NCBI RefSeq assembly: GCF_900102055.1
Contig: NZ_FNBA01000004.1
Span: 124,001-188,000 of the forward strand
Length of the DNA stretch: 64,000 nt
Direction: 5' to 3'
Source of the DNA: Ulvibacter litoralis
GTDB taxonomy: Bacteria > Bacteroidota > Bacteroidia > Flavobacteriales > Flavobacteriaceae
Positions 1-9,715 of the stretch are shown here, piece by piece; position 1 is the stretch's first letter, and every line of letters starts with the position of its first letter. The position numbers and the translations under genes were made by a program. The notes beneath the pieces were generated by a model, which was given only the letters and a program-made list of their open reading frames with translations, did no database searches and was not told the DNA's origin.

Positions 1-152
1 CAGGCAACTCCAACTCCTGTAAGACACACGCGTGTTAATTTATCTTGCTCATCAAAATACTCCATAAACTCATTGAGCTTTGCTGAAGTAAGTACTTGGT
101 CGTCCACAAAGGAGCTGTACTGTGGTGTTATTTCTAAAAGTGTTCGGCTCAT
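1..152 (-). CDS. Start of an eCIS-linked protein (partial)
   Basis: The first 50 codons of a protein that leaves the window at position 1. It starts at the ATG complementary to 150-152, 11 nt after the stop of the large baseplate gene, so it continues the same operon. The visible N-terminus has the segment LNEFMEYFDEQDKLTRVCLT, which resembles the start of a long uncharacterised protein that I recall following the baseplate genes in Bacteroidota contractile injection loci. No signal peptide is present, as expected for a cytoplasmically assembled particle. The function is unknown to me. That it is a gene is fairly safe because frame, spacing and strand all agree. That it belongs to the particle is inferred from its place in the operon. 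Confidence 0.65.
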   Translation of the reverse strand, partial: MSRTLLEITPQYSSFVDDQVLTSAKLNEFMEYFDEQDKLTRVCLTGVGVA

Positions 153-163
153 AACGGTATGCT

Positions 164-2830
164 TTAAAGTTTCCCCAAATTGGTTCTTCCTAGTATAATA
201 TCTTGTTGTTGTTCTTCTTCATCAGTGTCACAATTGTGAAGTCTTCCCTGCGTGTAAATGGTGTGCAGGCTGCTCATTATTTTGGTAAGGCGTTTCAATT
301 TCGTAATAGGTTGTCTCTGACCTATATTTGTTTTTGCTAGTAGCCATGCCTTATATGCTTCTTCCAGTTCTATCATTTCATTTTCATCACCTTCGGTATC
401 ATAACTTTTCGGATATCCAATCCAACAAATTTTCGCTAAAATATGTGCAGGTAATTCTTGCTGAATGAGTTCTTCCATAAAACGTCTAAAATCTACATTG
501 GAGTAGCGTTCTGTCCAACCGGGTAATATAATAGACACTCGGAATGAATACGGATCAATACTCTCGCACGCTTCACAATCTTCCGTACAAATAGGTAAAA
601 AGTGATCGGGAAGTGCATTTTCTTTGGTCACGTCTGGACGCAATAAAATATGTTCTAGTACGTACATTCCTTCATTTGGATCGAGGGTTTCCATGAATGC
701 AGTAACTTTTGCAATGGCATTTTCGGCAGCAGTGCGCGTTGTAAATGATGAAATTCTTCTCGCAATTACATGTCGCTCGTCGCTTGTATCTGGGAACTCA
801 GGATTGGTTAGGTTGAAATAAAACTTTCCAGAAACATTTGTTTTTATCTCATAGTTTTCTTCAAAGCGACCGTAGTTTTTTACGTTTAAAATTTCATTGT
901 ATAAGGCTGCAAGCGTATGGTAATGCTTACTCGAAGAAGATAAAATGATGTTTGAATTACTTCGGAAACGGAAGCGGTACTCAATTTTACCATCGGTGTC
1001 AATTTCTTCGTAGATTTCTAACGGATTGTCTGAAAAATTTCTTCGGAAATAATTCGGATTCCCTGTAATGAGTGCAATTCTTTTCTGAAATGCGGAGACA
1101 TTTCCAGTATCCCATAAATCTTCAGGGGCTTGTTTCCAATAGTTGAAGCTCAGCGGACGCTCACAACCAATTGTTTCATAATTCTGAAGGAAACGTTGCT
1201 TTGTTTTTATCACCTCTTCATCGGTATTAGTACCATACAATTGCTTCATTAAAAAGGCGTAATCGCTAAAATTTTCAGCAAAACGAGAGAGTAAATGATC
1301 TAACAGTTCGTTACGTCTGCCAACAGTATCGTCTAGTTCATTAAATAATACATGGGTAATGTTTTCGTCTGTGGTGTATTGTGCAGATACTAAGCTGTCA
1401 AGGTCTTTCACATTATCTACCGCTTGTGAGAAGTAACTTTTTTTAAGGGTTCCGTTGATGGAGAAAACCTCTTTTACATTCTCTAAGTGTGCAAAATAAC
1501 TGGCGAGAATCTGATCAAAAAATAACAAATAAGCTTTCAATTGTTTCGCCTTTGCTTTTTGGGCTACGGTTGCGCGTGCTTTGGTTCCAATTTCGCTCGT
1601 TCCATATATTTCAGGTAAATCGTTTTGAAGGGTGGTATAACTTCCCATATCTAAATAATCTCCCTGTGGCAATTCGAGTTCTTTGCTTTCCGAAGCGACC
1701 AAATCGATGGCCAATTCTTCTTCGGCTTGTTGTGCTTTCCGATAGGCTTCTACTTTGTCTTTATTGATGTTTAGCGGCAAAAACCCTTTAAAATAACTAA
1801 ACGCACTTTTGTCGCAAAGCTTGGGTTTCCTATTTTCAGTAACACAGATATTCCATTCTTGGGTGTCTGTGGGTTTTCCGTCACATTTATTAATGGTAAT
1901 ATCACGAATCACATTGATGCCTTCAATTTGCTGAATGCGGTTTATTAAATCACTTAATCGCACTTCTTTTACCAATGCCGTAGCGCGTAATTCTTCCGAA
2001 TCTATAAAACCATTTTCCAACATCGGACCGTTGTAAATTTGATCGGTTGTGTAGCCTTTTTCTAGCATTTCTTTAAGCGAATAGAAGCGGAGGGAAGGTG
2101 ATAAATATTCTTCAATGGCATCTAATACATGGGCGTGTACCAACTCCTCATCTGCATTTGGAACCAATTCAATTTGAGCACAGACAGCAATTGGAAATTC
2201 TGAAACCTCCTCTATATTTATTAGGTCTTCGCACAGATTTCGATGCGATTGATACACTTCTCGAACTGTTTTCTTTAGTTTTTTGAGTTGTGCTTTTCGT
2301 TTGGCTTCTGTAGTGTAAATTTCGGGATCTAATTCGTCAATTTCAATCAAGACATCGTACAAACCGTTGAGTACAAATTCGTGTTGCTGCTTGGGATCAA
2401 TTTCGAAGGGTTGGTAGGAAAGAAGATCCTCTTTACAATTAACATATACCGTTTTGTTGTGCTTCTTCAGCCAAGCGTTTTTAATTCCGTCAATATCAAT
2501 AAAAACTTTCCGATAATCTTGAACGGTCACAGGCTTGATAGGTAGCGCTTTTTCCGCAGTTAAAAATTGAGTTTTTAGAAAATCGGGGGTGTCTTCTTCG
2601 GCTAAAAGTGTCGGAACAGGAAGTGACATTCGCGCGCCTAAATCGGTAATAGCATAGCAAACGGCTTCTAAAATGGTAATCCCAGGATCGTGGGAGTTGT
2701 AATCTGTCCATAGTTTACTTCCCAACGCCTCGATGTACTCAATTCCTTTTTTGCGCAGGAAATCGTAATCAAGATCATCTTGACTCGCTGTACTTTTAGC
2801 AATCGTTGTATATGGATCTATGGCAGACAT
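164..2830 (-). CDS. eCIS baseplate protein, Afp12-like
   Basis: Large cytoplasmic protein (888 aa) of the contractile injection baseplate. Its N-terminus (about residues 22-75) has the pattern WTDYNSHDPGITILEAVCYA, which is typical of the baseplate J/gp6-like proteins that follow Afp11 in these clusters. It also has a C-terminal segment of the same style near residues 750-830. In related particles this protein forms part of the wedge around the hub. Its start overlaps the end of the preceding J-like gene by 13 nt, so the two are probably translationally coupled. There is no signal peptide or membrane segment. Assignment as Afp12-like rests on size, order and the N-terminal motif, and the exact subunit number is inference. 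Confidence 0.8.
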   Translation of the reverse strand: MSAIDPYTTIAKSTASQDDLDYDFLRKKGIEYIEALGSKLWTDYNSHDPGITILEAVCYAITDLGARMSLPVPTLLAEEDTPDFLKTQFLTAEKALPIKPVTVQDYRKVFIDIDGIKNAWLKKHNKTVYVNCKEDLLSYQPFEIDPKQQHEFVLNGLYDVLIEIDELDPEIYTTEAKRKAQLKKLKKTVREVYQSHRNLCEDLINIEEVSEFPIAVCAQIELVPNADEELVHAHVLDAIEEYLSPSLRFYSLKEMLEKGYTTDQIYNGPMLENGFIDSEELRATALVKEVRLSDLINRIQQIEGINVIRDITINKCDGKPTDTQEWNICVTENRKPKLCDKSAFSYFKGFLPLNINKDKVEAYRKAQQAEEELAIDLVASESKELELPQGDYLDMGSYTTLQNDLPEIYGTSEIGTKARATVAQKAKAKQLKAYLLFFDQILASYFAHLENVKEVFSINGTLKKSYFSQAVDNVKDLDSLVSAQYTTDENITHVLFNELDDTVGRRNELLDHLLSRFAENFSDYAFLMKQLYGTNTDEEVIKTKQRFLQNYETIGCERPLSFNYWKQAPEDLWDTGNVSAFQKRIALITGNPNYFRRNFSDNPLEIYEEIDTDGKIEYRFRFRSNSNIILSSSSKHYHTLAALYNEILNVKNYGRFEENYEIKTNVSGKFYFNLTNPEFPDTSDERHVIARRISSFTTRTAAENAIAKVTAFMETLDPNEGMYVLEHILLRPDVTKENALPDHFLPICTEDCEACESIDPYSFRVSIILPGWTERYSNVDFRRFMEELIQQELPAHILAKICWIGYPKSYDTEGDENEMIELEEAYKAWLLAKTNIGQRQPITKLKRLTKIMSSLHTIYTQGRLHNCDTDEEEQQQDIILGRTNLGKL

Positions 2831-5800
2831 ATAGGATCGGTATTTGGTGTTTTCTTTTTACAATTAGATTGTATGGACTCAATGTCGTGTTGCTTTGCCG
2901 AAACCAAAATCGCTTTTGGAGACGACGGAACTATATTTGTTTTTACTTCGCCAGTGGTTTCTGGTGTTTTTATGTGTCGTAAAACTACACTGTCTAAAAA
3001 ATCTACATACGGAAGTTGTTCTATGTAGGCAATCAATTTGCTTTTATGAAATGTAACGCCAAAGCGCAATCCCGCAGTTGTTTTATACGCCCAAGGCGAT
3101 AAGTATTCTTTGATGTCTTCTTCCAATTTTGTAGTATAAAAATGTTCGTCGAAGCCTGTGTTAAACCGAACTTTTAGACTCACTTTAATTTCTTCATACT
3201 GCGGATTGATAATTTGAGCTGTCACAAATAGCGTGTTCAATTGATTGATGTACGATTGAATCTCATTCCGTTTTGCGGTACTGAGTCGTGGCTGAAAAAT
3301 ATCGAACGCATTCTGGTTCACCGTATCTGGAATGACCACTAGGGCAACATTTCCAGGTGCATGAAAGTTTGAATCGAGCGTATGCGTTAAGCATTTTACT
3401 TTGTGAACTTCGGGGAATTTCTCTAAAATGAGATGCTCATAATCCCACAAATTAATAGCACGATCGCGATGTCTAATACGTTCACTAATGCGCTGGTAAT
3501 AGTGCGAATCACTTTCTTCAGGGCTTCCTCCAAACGTGCCATACGGTTGCGAAATACTCTTGATATGCGCATCCCTTTGGGTGAGTTTGCTAATGGTTTC
3601 TGAGGGAAGTCCATTTTCTAAATGTGAAAGCTCGTTGTTATTATTTCTGAAAGTTGCCGTTACCACTTGCGCTTTAATAGCCATGAAGCGACAAACGGTA
3701 TCGAAGCTTTTATCGGTTTTAGCACGTAGCCAAACCATTCCTGAAGGCAATAATGAGTGCTCAATAGAAGCTTCTCTCGGAATGCTAACTGTTACAATTC
3801 CTGTTTTAAGAAAGTTATCGGTTGTATTTCCTAATAAATGATTGCTTTGTAACGGAAACCAATCGTTTCCACTTAACACTGCCCATTCTATTTTTTCGTT
3901 TTGAGTGAAGGAGGTCGCTAAAGGATTTTCAGTGCCTTCCAATAATTGGAATAAAAGCTGTACTTGTTGTAATGCTTTCGTGTTAGTGAGTCCAATGTAC
4001 AATGCACCTCCTACGCAATACTTCGGAACAATAGTGTTGTTGTTTTCTGCTTGGCCAAAAGGATGCTCGTGAAATAATTGAATCTTGTCAAGATTTTTAG
4101 TGGTGCCTGGCGGACTTAAAAAGTTAACCATTTGCGTCGCAGTATACGTGAGGTATAATTTCTCAAGAATAGGTGTGTACGGCTCGTTGGGTAATAAAGT
4201 ATCTTCAGTATTAGTGATTGCCAAAGCATATACCTGCGGAAAAATAGCGTGTAAAAACGACTGATTTAGTGCTAATTTCAACGGACCCGTTTTTCCAACG
4301 ACGTAATTTGATTTGGCGTTTACAGAAAGCTGCAACTGAAAGGGATCACCTTCCGAAGAAAATAAAACATGGTTAGACGTTAATGTATCGGTTGTTTCGT
4401 TGTTGTTAAGTGTGACTTTAGCTTTAAAATAATCGTTGTCGTCTACATATAAATTCGTGGGTGTATTAGCAGTAATTTTAAATCCATCGACTTCTTTTAC
4501 AGCTTGAAAAATACCATCGGTAAATTCTTGATACAATGTTTTATAGTATAAACTTGGTGATAAATTCCGACTACTATTGTTCTTCCGATAGGCAATATAA
4601 TGTTCTCTAAAATCGGGAGGTGTATTGAGCCAATCGCCTTTTAATTGGATGTTGGTCCATTTTTTACTGAAAGCTTCCGGATAATCCACATAAAAAGCAG
4701 ATTTTGCAATCGGTTGCGCGCCAAATGGATGAAAAGGCTTGTTGGCAGCTAGGTTTCCTAAATCATTCCGCAGTATAACATTTTCAGCTTCAGAAACCGT
4801 TACTTTTATAGATGCTGCAAGAATTCTTTTTTCTACCAATTGCGTGTATAAGGAATAACCTACCGCATATTCAGGTTGCGTTGTTTTCAGAAGAAACCGA
4901 AATACAGGATGCGTTGTTGTAAACCCTTCGCCGTGGATTTCTTGATTGTATGGCGTAATAGCTGGCTCACTTTTAGGAATTGCGACAAAAAGATCTAAAA
5001 CATTCCCAGAAAGAACTGTGGCAAATCCTGTTTTACTCGTAGTTTCAATTTTATACGGGCCAAGCCACCCTTTTTCGCCTGTTGCGTATACTTCTATAAC
5101 TTCGGAAAGTTGCGCGTTAGTTAAGGATGTAAATGCTTTGTTTGTCGCATAGTGGAACAAAATATCACGGTGTCCTTCCTGTAAATTCAAGGTAGGTGAG
5201 GCGATGGCAAATCCTAATTTTGGTGTATCTAATGGGAGGGAAGGCTTGTAATGTTGTGGGTATCCAAATGGAAGCCATTGTGGATTTTCTTTAAAAGGTT
5301 CTCCTTTCCCATCTACCGAATTTACTTCACTCGCAGCGTATAATGCATTCTGTTCTGTAGCACTTTTTTTATGATGATGATACACACTCTTTAAAGAAAC
5401 AACCGCAGCTTTATTTACAACCACCTCTTTGTTCGTAGTATATTGAAGTCTTTTTCCTTCGGAATCTTTTCCAGCTTCAACAAATGTGTCAGCTTCAATA
5501 TTAGTTTCCGAAATATTCTTGGCCACTTCAAAAATGAGGTGTACTTGATCTGATACAGGCGCTTTTTTCTCTATCTGAAGGATTTCCTGATAATAGAAAT
5601 CGAGATGCCGTTTTGTAATAGAGTTAAACCTATTTTTTGAAATTTCTAATAACTTCAGAAAACAAACAAATAGCGTAAGATGCGGAGTAAGCTTGCTTCC
5701 AGATTCAATCTCGTTAATAAATGCAGCAATTTTATCTTTTTCTAAGAAAAACGATTCCCAAGTTCCTGCAGGCGTTGTATCATTTTCGATACTGAAATAG

Positions 5801-5958
5801 TTAACTTCTTTTGCAAAGGTATGCGCAAACTGCATCCATTCTGCCACCGAAAAATCATTCAGCTTCAGATTCTCAGGCGCAAGTGCATTGCGAAACCGTT
5901 GCGATTGTGCAGTGCCGCCATGTTGTAATAGGAATGTATTTTCGCAGTTCTTAGCCAT
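2818..5958 (-). CDS. eCIS baseplate J-like protein, Afp11-like
   Basis: A 1046-aa baseplate wedge protein. The last third (about residues 800-1000) carries the baseplate J signature: a YQRISERIRHRDRAINLWDY segment followed by EKFPEVHKVKCLTH and the closing motif FGVTFHKSKLIAYIEQLPYV. This part matches the gp6/J core that links wedges into the baseplate ring. The N-terminal two thirds look like beta-rich insert domains and I do not recognise them. The gene lies 5 nt after the gp25-like gene and overlaps the next baseplate gene by 13 nt. It has no export signal. The family is well supported. The role follows from solved Afp, PVC and AlgoCIS particles. Confidence 0.85.
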   Translation of the reverse strand: MAKNCENTFLLQHGGTAQSQRFRNALAPENLKLNDFSVAEWMQFAHTFAKEVNYFSIENDTTPAGTWESFFLEKDKIAAFINEIESGSKLTPHLTLFVCFLKLLEISKNRFNSITKRHLDFYYQEILQIEKKAPVSDQVHLIFEVAKNISETNIEADTFVEAGKDSEGKRLQYTTNKEVVVNKAAVVSLKSVYHHHKKSATEQNALYAASEVNSVDGKGEPFKENPQWLPFGYPQHYKPSLPLDTPKLGFAIASPTLNLQEGHRDILFHYATNKAFTSLTNAQLSEVIEVYATGEKGWLGPYKIETTSKTGFATVLSGNVLDLFVAIPKSEPAITPYNQEIHGEGFTTTHPVFRFLLKTTQPEYAVGYSLYTQLVEKRILAASIKVTVSEAENVILRNDLGNLAANKPFHPFGAQPIAKSAFYVDYPEAFSKKWTNIQLKGDWLNTPPDFREHYIAYRKNNSSRNLSPSLYYKTLYQEFTDGIFQAVKEVDGFKITANTPTNLYVDDNDYFKAKVTLNNNETTDTLTSNHVLFSSEGDPFQLQLSVNAKSNYVVGKTGPLKLALNQSFLHAIFPQVYALAITNTEDTLLPNEPYTPILEKLYLTYTATQMVNFLSPPGTTKNLDKIQLFHEHPFGQAENNNTIVPKYCVGGALYIGLTNTKALQQVQLLFQLLEGTENPLATSFTQNEKIEWAVLSGNDWFPLQSNHLLGNTTDNFLKTGIVTVSIPREASIEHSLLPSGMVWLRAKTDKSFDTVCRFMAIKAQVVTATFRNNNNELSHLENGLPSETISKLTQRDAHIKSISQPYGTFGGSPEESDSHYYQRISERIRHRDRAINLWDYEHLILEKFPEVHKVKCLTHTLDSNFHAPGNVALVVIPDTVNQNAFDIFQPRLSTAKRNEIQSYINQLNTLFVTAQIINPQYEEIKVSLKVRFNTGFDEHFYTTKLEEDIKEYLSPWAYKTTAGLRFGVTFHKSKLIAYIEQLPYVDFLDSVVLRHIKTPETTGEVKTNIVPSSPKAILVSAKQHDIESIQSNCKKKTPNTDPICLP

Positions 5959-5963
5959 GGTTG

Positions 5964-6374
5964 TTATACTTCAGATCCTTCAACTTTATAAAATGGAAAG
6001 ACCATATTTGCTCTCGAATTTGTATTCCGAACTAAGTATTCGATTCGGATTAAAATTTCACCTTCTAATTCGTTAGTGGTGTCTAGTTCTATTTTTAGCA
6101 TATCAATTCTAGGTTCGTGGTATAAAATTGCTGTGGTAATTAAATCTTTGATGTAGGTTTTTAATGTTACATCTAAGGTTTGAAATAACATTTCTTCTAA
6201 GTTGCACCCGTAATTTGGTAACATCACGCGTTCGCCCAAACGGGTGGATAATAATATCTCTAGACTTTGATTAATATCTACTACGCCTGTAGTAGTTACA
6301 AGGGTTCCTGTAGTTTTATCAAAATGAGGAGGAAAACTCCAACCTTCTCCTAAAAATGTATTTTCATCGTACAT
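5964..6374 (-). CDS. gp25/GPW-like baseplate protein (Afp9-like)
   Basis: A 136-aa protein of the T4 gp25/lysozyme-like baseplate family. Known members sit at the baseplate-sheath junction and help start sheath assembly. The family pattern is visible: an early QSLEILLSTRLGERVMLPNY block (residues about 37-56, including the conserved E-R pair) and an LKTYIKDLITTAILYHEPRI helix. Length is typical for the family. It lies between the PAAR gene (11 nt upstream) and the J-like gene (5 nt downstream), as in other contractile injection loci. There is no signal peptide. Confidence 0.9.
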   Translation of the reverse strand: MYDENTFLGEGWSFPPHFDKTTGTLVTTTGVVDINQSLEILLSTRLGERVMLPNYGCNLEEMLFQTLDVTLKTYIKDLITTAILYHEPRIDMLKIELDTTNELEGEILIRIEYLVRNTNSRANMVFPFYKVEGSEV

Positions 6375-6385
6375 ATTCTTTCTTT

Positions 6386-6673
6386 TTATCCAATTAATAC
6401 GGTTAAATCTCCCAAAACAATGGTTCCGCCATGTGCGGTGGTGTCGCCCATTCGTGCGGCGGGTTTACCACCAATAAGTACTGTTGACGAACCTCCAATA
6501 ATCATATCTGGGGGACCGGTACATGTTGCCATATCTCCCATTCGTGCGGCTGGCATACCACTAATTAATACGGTAACATCTCCTGGAGGTAAAATAGGGC
6601 CTCCAACGTGAGCTCCTGCTGGAGTTACGATGGGACACACATGCATGTCGTTTATTCTGGCTGCTGCGGGCAT
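6386..6673 (-). CDS. PAAR-repeat spike tip protein (Afp10-like)
   Basis: A 95-aa protein made of PAAR-type repeats that forms the sharpened metal-binding cone at the end of the spike. The pattern 'AAR(I/M)GD' recurs (PAARMGDMATC, PAARMGDTTAHGG), with the glycine- and proline-rich spacing of the fold and His/Cys residues suited to metal binding. It begins 4 nt after the spike gene ends, so spike and tip would be made together. Size is normal for a bare PAAR tip with no fused toxin domain. The family assignment is confident. Confidence 0.93.
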   Translation of the reverse strand: MPAAARINDMHVCPIVTPAGAHVGGPILPPGDVTVLISGMPAARMGDMATCTGPPDMIIGGSSTVLIGGKPAARMGDTTAHGGTIVLGDLTVLIG

Positions 6674-6677
6674 ATTT

Positions 6678-8423
6678 TTAATTTATTTGTACTAATGATC
6701 CTTTTAAAACGGCAATTCCACTTGTCGATACTTCTGCACCGGAGATTCCTTCCGCTTTAAATTGAGTATTTGCATTTATTGTTACATTGGTTCCTTCAAT
6801 GGTTACGTCTCCCACTGCTTTTAGTGTTACATCTTTACCGCTATTGGCTATAATTCCATCGCTGTCTAGTGTAAGGGTGTTATTATTGTCGTCTTCAATA
6901 ATGATAGATCCTGCTTCTTCATCAATGGTAATTTTTTTACCTGCGGGTGTTTCAATAGTGATGGATTTTTTATCATCGTTAAATAGCAACTTCATTTCGC
7001 TTCGGGTGACAAACCCTTTTTCATGGTTGTCGTCTGTTGCATCGATAGGCGCCGGTTTTGCGCTACTGTTCAACATTCCGAGGACAACAGCATGGTTTGG
7101 ATCGTCGTTTATGAATCCCACAATTACTTCATCTCCAATTTCTGGTCTAAAAAAAGCACCTCTATTTTCTCCAGCATCTAGCGAAGCGACTCGTGTCCAA
7201 ATCCCTTGTTCTTCGTTATTTATGATCGGTATTTGCACCAATATTCGGTCTTCTCCATCGGGATCTGACTCTAATTGAGAAACAATCCCTATTTGTAATC
7301 CATTTACGGCTGGTAGCAACCCTGAGGCAGGATTTTCATTGATGTCGTATGTTTCGCTAAACCATTGCGGATTGATTCCAAATTCGGCATTTATGGTCCA
7401 ATTCCCATCTACGAGCTCGTGTCGAATTGCGCTGATAAAAACAGATCCGTTAAAGCGGTCTCCCACACCTTCAAGTTTTAAAATGACGCCGGGTTTTACT
7501 TCAGGGATGCCTTGAAATTTTACGTTGCCTCTTGTTTTTGATAACTGCTGAAAAACTGCTTTCGCATCACTCCATTCTTGCAGTACAGCCGTATTGTAGT
7601 TTCCGCCTTGCTTTAGTTGTAAGTTTTCAACATCAAATACTTTCGCCAAATCTGAAGTAGAAATATTTCCATTTACTACTAAATGTGGGTTTCTAGCTTC
7701 ATTTTCAACAATTTCTTGATCTGAAGGATTCCATCCGTAGCTTGTTATTTTATTATATTGATTCCGTGCATCCATTTCAGCATCGAAAGAAAGAAGGGTG
7801 TCACCGTATCTAATTGTTTGAATTGGTGCTTCGGAAAGATTCGGTTTGTCAATGGTTATTTTACCGTCATCCACAAAACAGACATAACCGTTCGCTTGTG
7901 CTCGGGTAATCATAAAATCCCAATCGGAAGCATTGTATTGCACCATTTCTTTGTGGTCGTAATTGGTTTTTGCGATGTCTATTTCGATGTTATAATCATT
8001 AAGAATCTCCTCGATAATAGTACTGTCTGAGTTGTCGTAAAAGTATTTGCTTTTGCGTCCGAGTGTTGTTGCAACCGCTTTATCTCGGCACTCTACAATA
8101 AGAACGGCTCCGTTTTCTCTTATTTTTAGGCTCTGTTTTATAATAAGTCCTTTAAAAATAGTTGCTTCGTCGTTGTGGTATCCAGCTTTAATTTCAATGT
8201 CATTTCCTGGAATAAGCTCATCTTTATTGCTCAACGGAAAGTCTTGACTAGCTGCACTACCATCAAAAAACACCAATTGTGCAAAAGGAATTCGATTAAC
8301 CTCTTTTTCTACTGCGATGCTTTTTACCTGATAGGTTTCAGAAATAGCGCTCCCATTAATTAAAATAGTAAAGGTTATTAAGTCTGAACTTTGCGAAGTG
8401 TTTATGGTTCTTTCGTTACTCAT
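6678..8423 (-). CDS. VgrG-like central spike protein (Afp8-like)
   Basis: A 581-aa spike of the gp27-gp5/VgrG family that sits below the tube and carries the PAAR tip. The first 370 residues resemble the phage late-control gene D fold, including an EWSDAKAVFQQLSKTRGN segment. The OB-fold follows (about 370-460; IWTRVASLDAGENRGAFFRP and EIGDEVIVGF are typical). The C-terminus (480-581) is a repetitive gp5-type beta-prism rich in 'TI', 'VTI' and 'DGI' steps. It overlaps the LysM gene by 1 nt and ends 4 nt before the PAAR gene. It has no toxin extension. Confidence 0.93.
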   Translation of the reverse strand: MSNERTINTSQSSDLITFTILINGSAISETYQVKSIAVEKEVNRIPFAQLVFFDGSAASQDFPLSNKDELIPGNDIEIKAGYHNDEATIFKGLIIKQSLKIRENGAVLIVECRDKAVATTLGRKSKYFYDNSDSTIIEEILNDYNIEIDIAKTNYDHKEMVQYNASDWDFMITRAQANGYVCFVDDGKITIDKPNLSEAPIQTIRYGDTLLSFDAEMDARNQYNKITSYGWNPSDQEIVENEARNPHLVVNGNISTSDLAKVFDVENLQLKQGGNYNTAVLQEWSDAKAVFQQLSKTRGNVKFQGIPEVKPGVILKLEGVGDRFNGSVFISAIRHELVDGNWTINAEFGINPQWFSETYDINENPASGLLPAVNGLQIGIVSQLESDPDGEDRILVQIPIINNEEQGIWTRVASLDAGENRGAFFRPEIGDEVIVGFINDDPNHAVVLGMLNSSAKPAPIDATDDNHEKGFVTRSEMKLLFNDDKKSITIETPAGKKITIDEEAGSIIIEDDNNNTLTLDSDGIIANSGKDVTLKAVGDVTIEGTNVTINANTQFKAEGISGAEVSTSGIAVLKGSLVQIN

Positions 8424-9112
8424 TAGGTTGCTTTTTCGATAGGAGGAAACTTAATTTGTTGTCCTGCGGTTAATTTTCTGAAATTGGTGAGTTTGTTGGC
8501 TTGTGCCACTTGTAAATAATACTTGCTGTCTCCGTATATTTTAAAGGTCATAAGCGGTAATGTATCTCCTTCTTTTACTGTTCTGATGTGCGTTAAATCG
8601 GGAGAGTTGTTATTTTCTCTAGCCACTCGAAGGTCGTCTTCTACCGAGCCTTTAAATTTAGTTTTTACAACAGCGCGTATAGGTGTACCGTCGGGAGCAA
8701 AGAGTTTAAATTCGATGGACATTTCGAGTAGCGTTCCTTTAAATAATAAGGTTCCCCAACCAATGAGAACATAATTTGGTTTGTGTTCGTCGCCACTATA
8801 ATCAAAAATAATTTTCTTGAATTTATCAATATCTTCAATAATTCCATCGCCATTTTTATTGTCATTTCCTTGAAGAACGCCGGTTCTGTCAAACAGAAAA
8901 TCGAGTTCGAAATCTTCAGGAGGAGTACGTACAAATTTGGGTTGCGTAGCACTAGTTCCTTGCCCTTGTGCTTCGGTATATTCCACTTTGTATTTAAACG
9001 TGTATTTTTCAGGATTTAATAAGGTTGTAAACTCACCATCGTCCACTTTTTCGGTGTATTTATCATCCTTATATCCTGTGACACGTAATTTTTTCAGTTC
9101 TCCTGTGCTCAT
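8423..9112 (-). CDS. LysM-domain baseplate hub adaptor (Afp7-like)
   Basis: A 229-aa hub protein. Residues 1-150 are the gp53/Afp7-type body, with NPEKYTFKYKVEY and an FELDFLFDRTGVL segment. Residues about 175-225 form a LysM module (VKEGDTLPLMTFKIYGDSKY, then a TAGQQIKFPP ending). In related particles this protein links the spike to the tube initiator. Here the LysM is a structural module and need not bind cell wall. It overlaps the spike gene by 1 nt and the short gene before it by 1 nt, so translation is probably coupled along this stretch. Confidence 0.9.
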   Translation of the reverse strand: MSTGELKKLRVTGYKDDKYTEKVDDGEFTTLLNPEKYTFKYKVEYTEAQGQGTSATQPKFVRTPPEDFELDFLFDRTGVLQGNDNKNGDGIIEDIDKFKKIIFDYSGDEHKPNYVLIGWGTLLFKGTLLEMSIEFKLFAPDGTPIRAVVKTKFKGSVEDDLRVARENNNSPDLTHIRTVKEGDTLPLMTFKIYGDSKYYLQVAQANKLTNFRKLTAGQQIKFPPIEKAT

Positions 9113-9273
9113 TACCGTTCTTTTTTACGATTTTGAATTTCTAGTACTTGCTCTATACAGGCTCTCATAATTTCTTCTGCTTTCTCTCCCGATTTTTTTT
9201 CAGCAGACGCATTGGTCTGATTGGGATCATTGACAGTTACTTTAATGATAAGTTCTTTAATTTCAATTGGCAT
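9112..9273 (-). CDS. DUF5908-like small eCIS protein
   Basis: A 53-aa gene that is easy to miss. It starts at the ATG complementary to 9271-9273 with MPIEIKELIIKVTVN and ends with a charged ENRKKER-like tail (QNRKKER). Short proteins opening 'MPIEIREL.IK..V' with a polar C-terminus are the DUF5908 family and occur at exactly this position, between tube and LysM genes, in Bacteroidota eCIS loci. Its stop overlaps the next start by 1 nt. The biochemical role is unknown to me. That it is a true gene is supported by tight packing on both sides. Confidence 0.85.
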   Translation of the reverse strand: MPIEIKELIIKVTVNDPNQTNASAEKKSGEKAEEIMRACIEQVLEIQNRKKER

Positions 9274-9274
9274 A

Positions 9275-9715
9275 CTAAACGAGGGTAAAATAGTTATAAG
9301 CTAATTCGATTGTTTCGATGGCTAGTTTGTTTTCTTCAGCATTAAAATCATCTACCGACCATTTTACAGGATATGCGTTTATAACATTCCAGGTTACTAG
9401 CGGCTCGTGCTCATCATTTAAAAGTTTCACGGTAAGATCTACAGGTTTGAATTGAAAATTTTCAATAGCATCTCTGCACCAATCGATCAAATTAGAATCG
9501 GTAACCATTCCTCGTTTTAATACCAGGTTTGGATATTTTGTTCGTACCGGAAGCTTATGTTTAAACTTGTTTTCTCCTCCTTCGGCAAATTCTTCTGTGT
9601 CTATATCTACGGAAAGACCCGAAACGGATTGAAATTGCATATCTGTTTCTTGTTGGGTAATTCCGTTGAATTCCACTTTAAAATGAAAGCTAACTGGAGG
9701 ATAGTACGTTGCCAT
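9275..9715 (-). CDS. eCIS tube protein, second paralogue (tube initiator, Afp5-like)
   Basis: A 146-aa tube-family protein. It shares a layout with the neighbouring tube gene: 'P.V.FHFKV' start, 'SVSGLSVDIDTEEF' block, 'LVLKRGMVTDSNLIDW' centre, and 'IETIELAYNYFTLV' end. In related systems the second tube paralogue forms the first ring on the spike (tube initiator), so that role is inferred from order. Its start and the preceding stop overlap by 1 nt. It lacks a signal peptide, as expected for a particle built in the cytoplasm. Confidence 0.87.
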   Translation of the reverse strand: MATYYPPVSFHFKVEFNGITQQETDMQFQSVSGLSVDIDTEEFAEGGENKFKHKLPVRTKYPNLVLKRGMVTDSNLIDWCRDAIENFQFKPVDLTVKLLNDEHEPLVTWNVINAYPVKWSVDDFNAEENKLAIETIELAYNYFTLV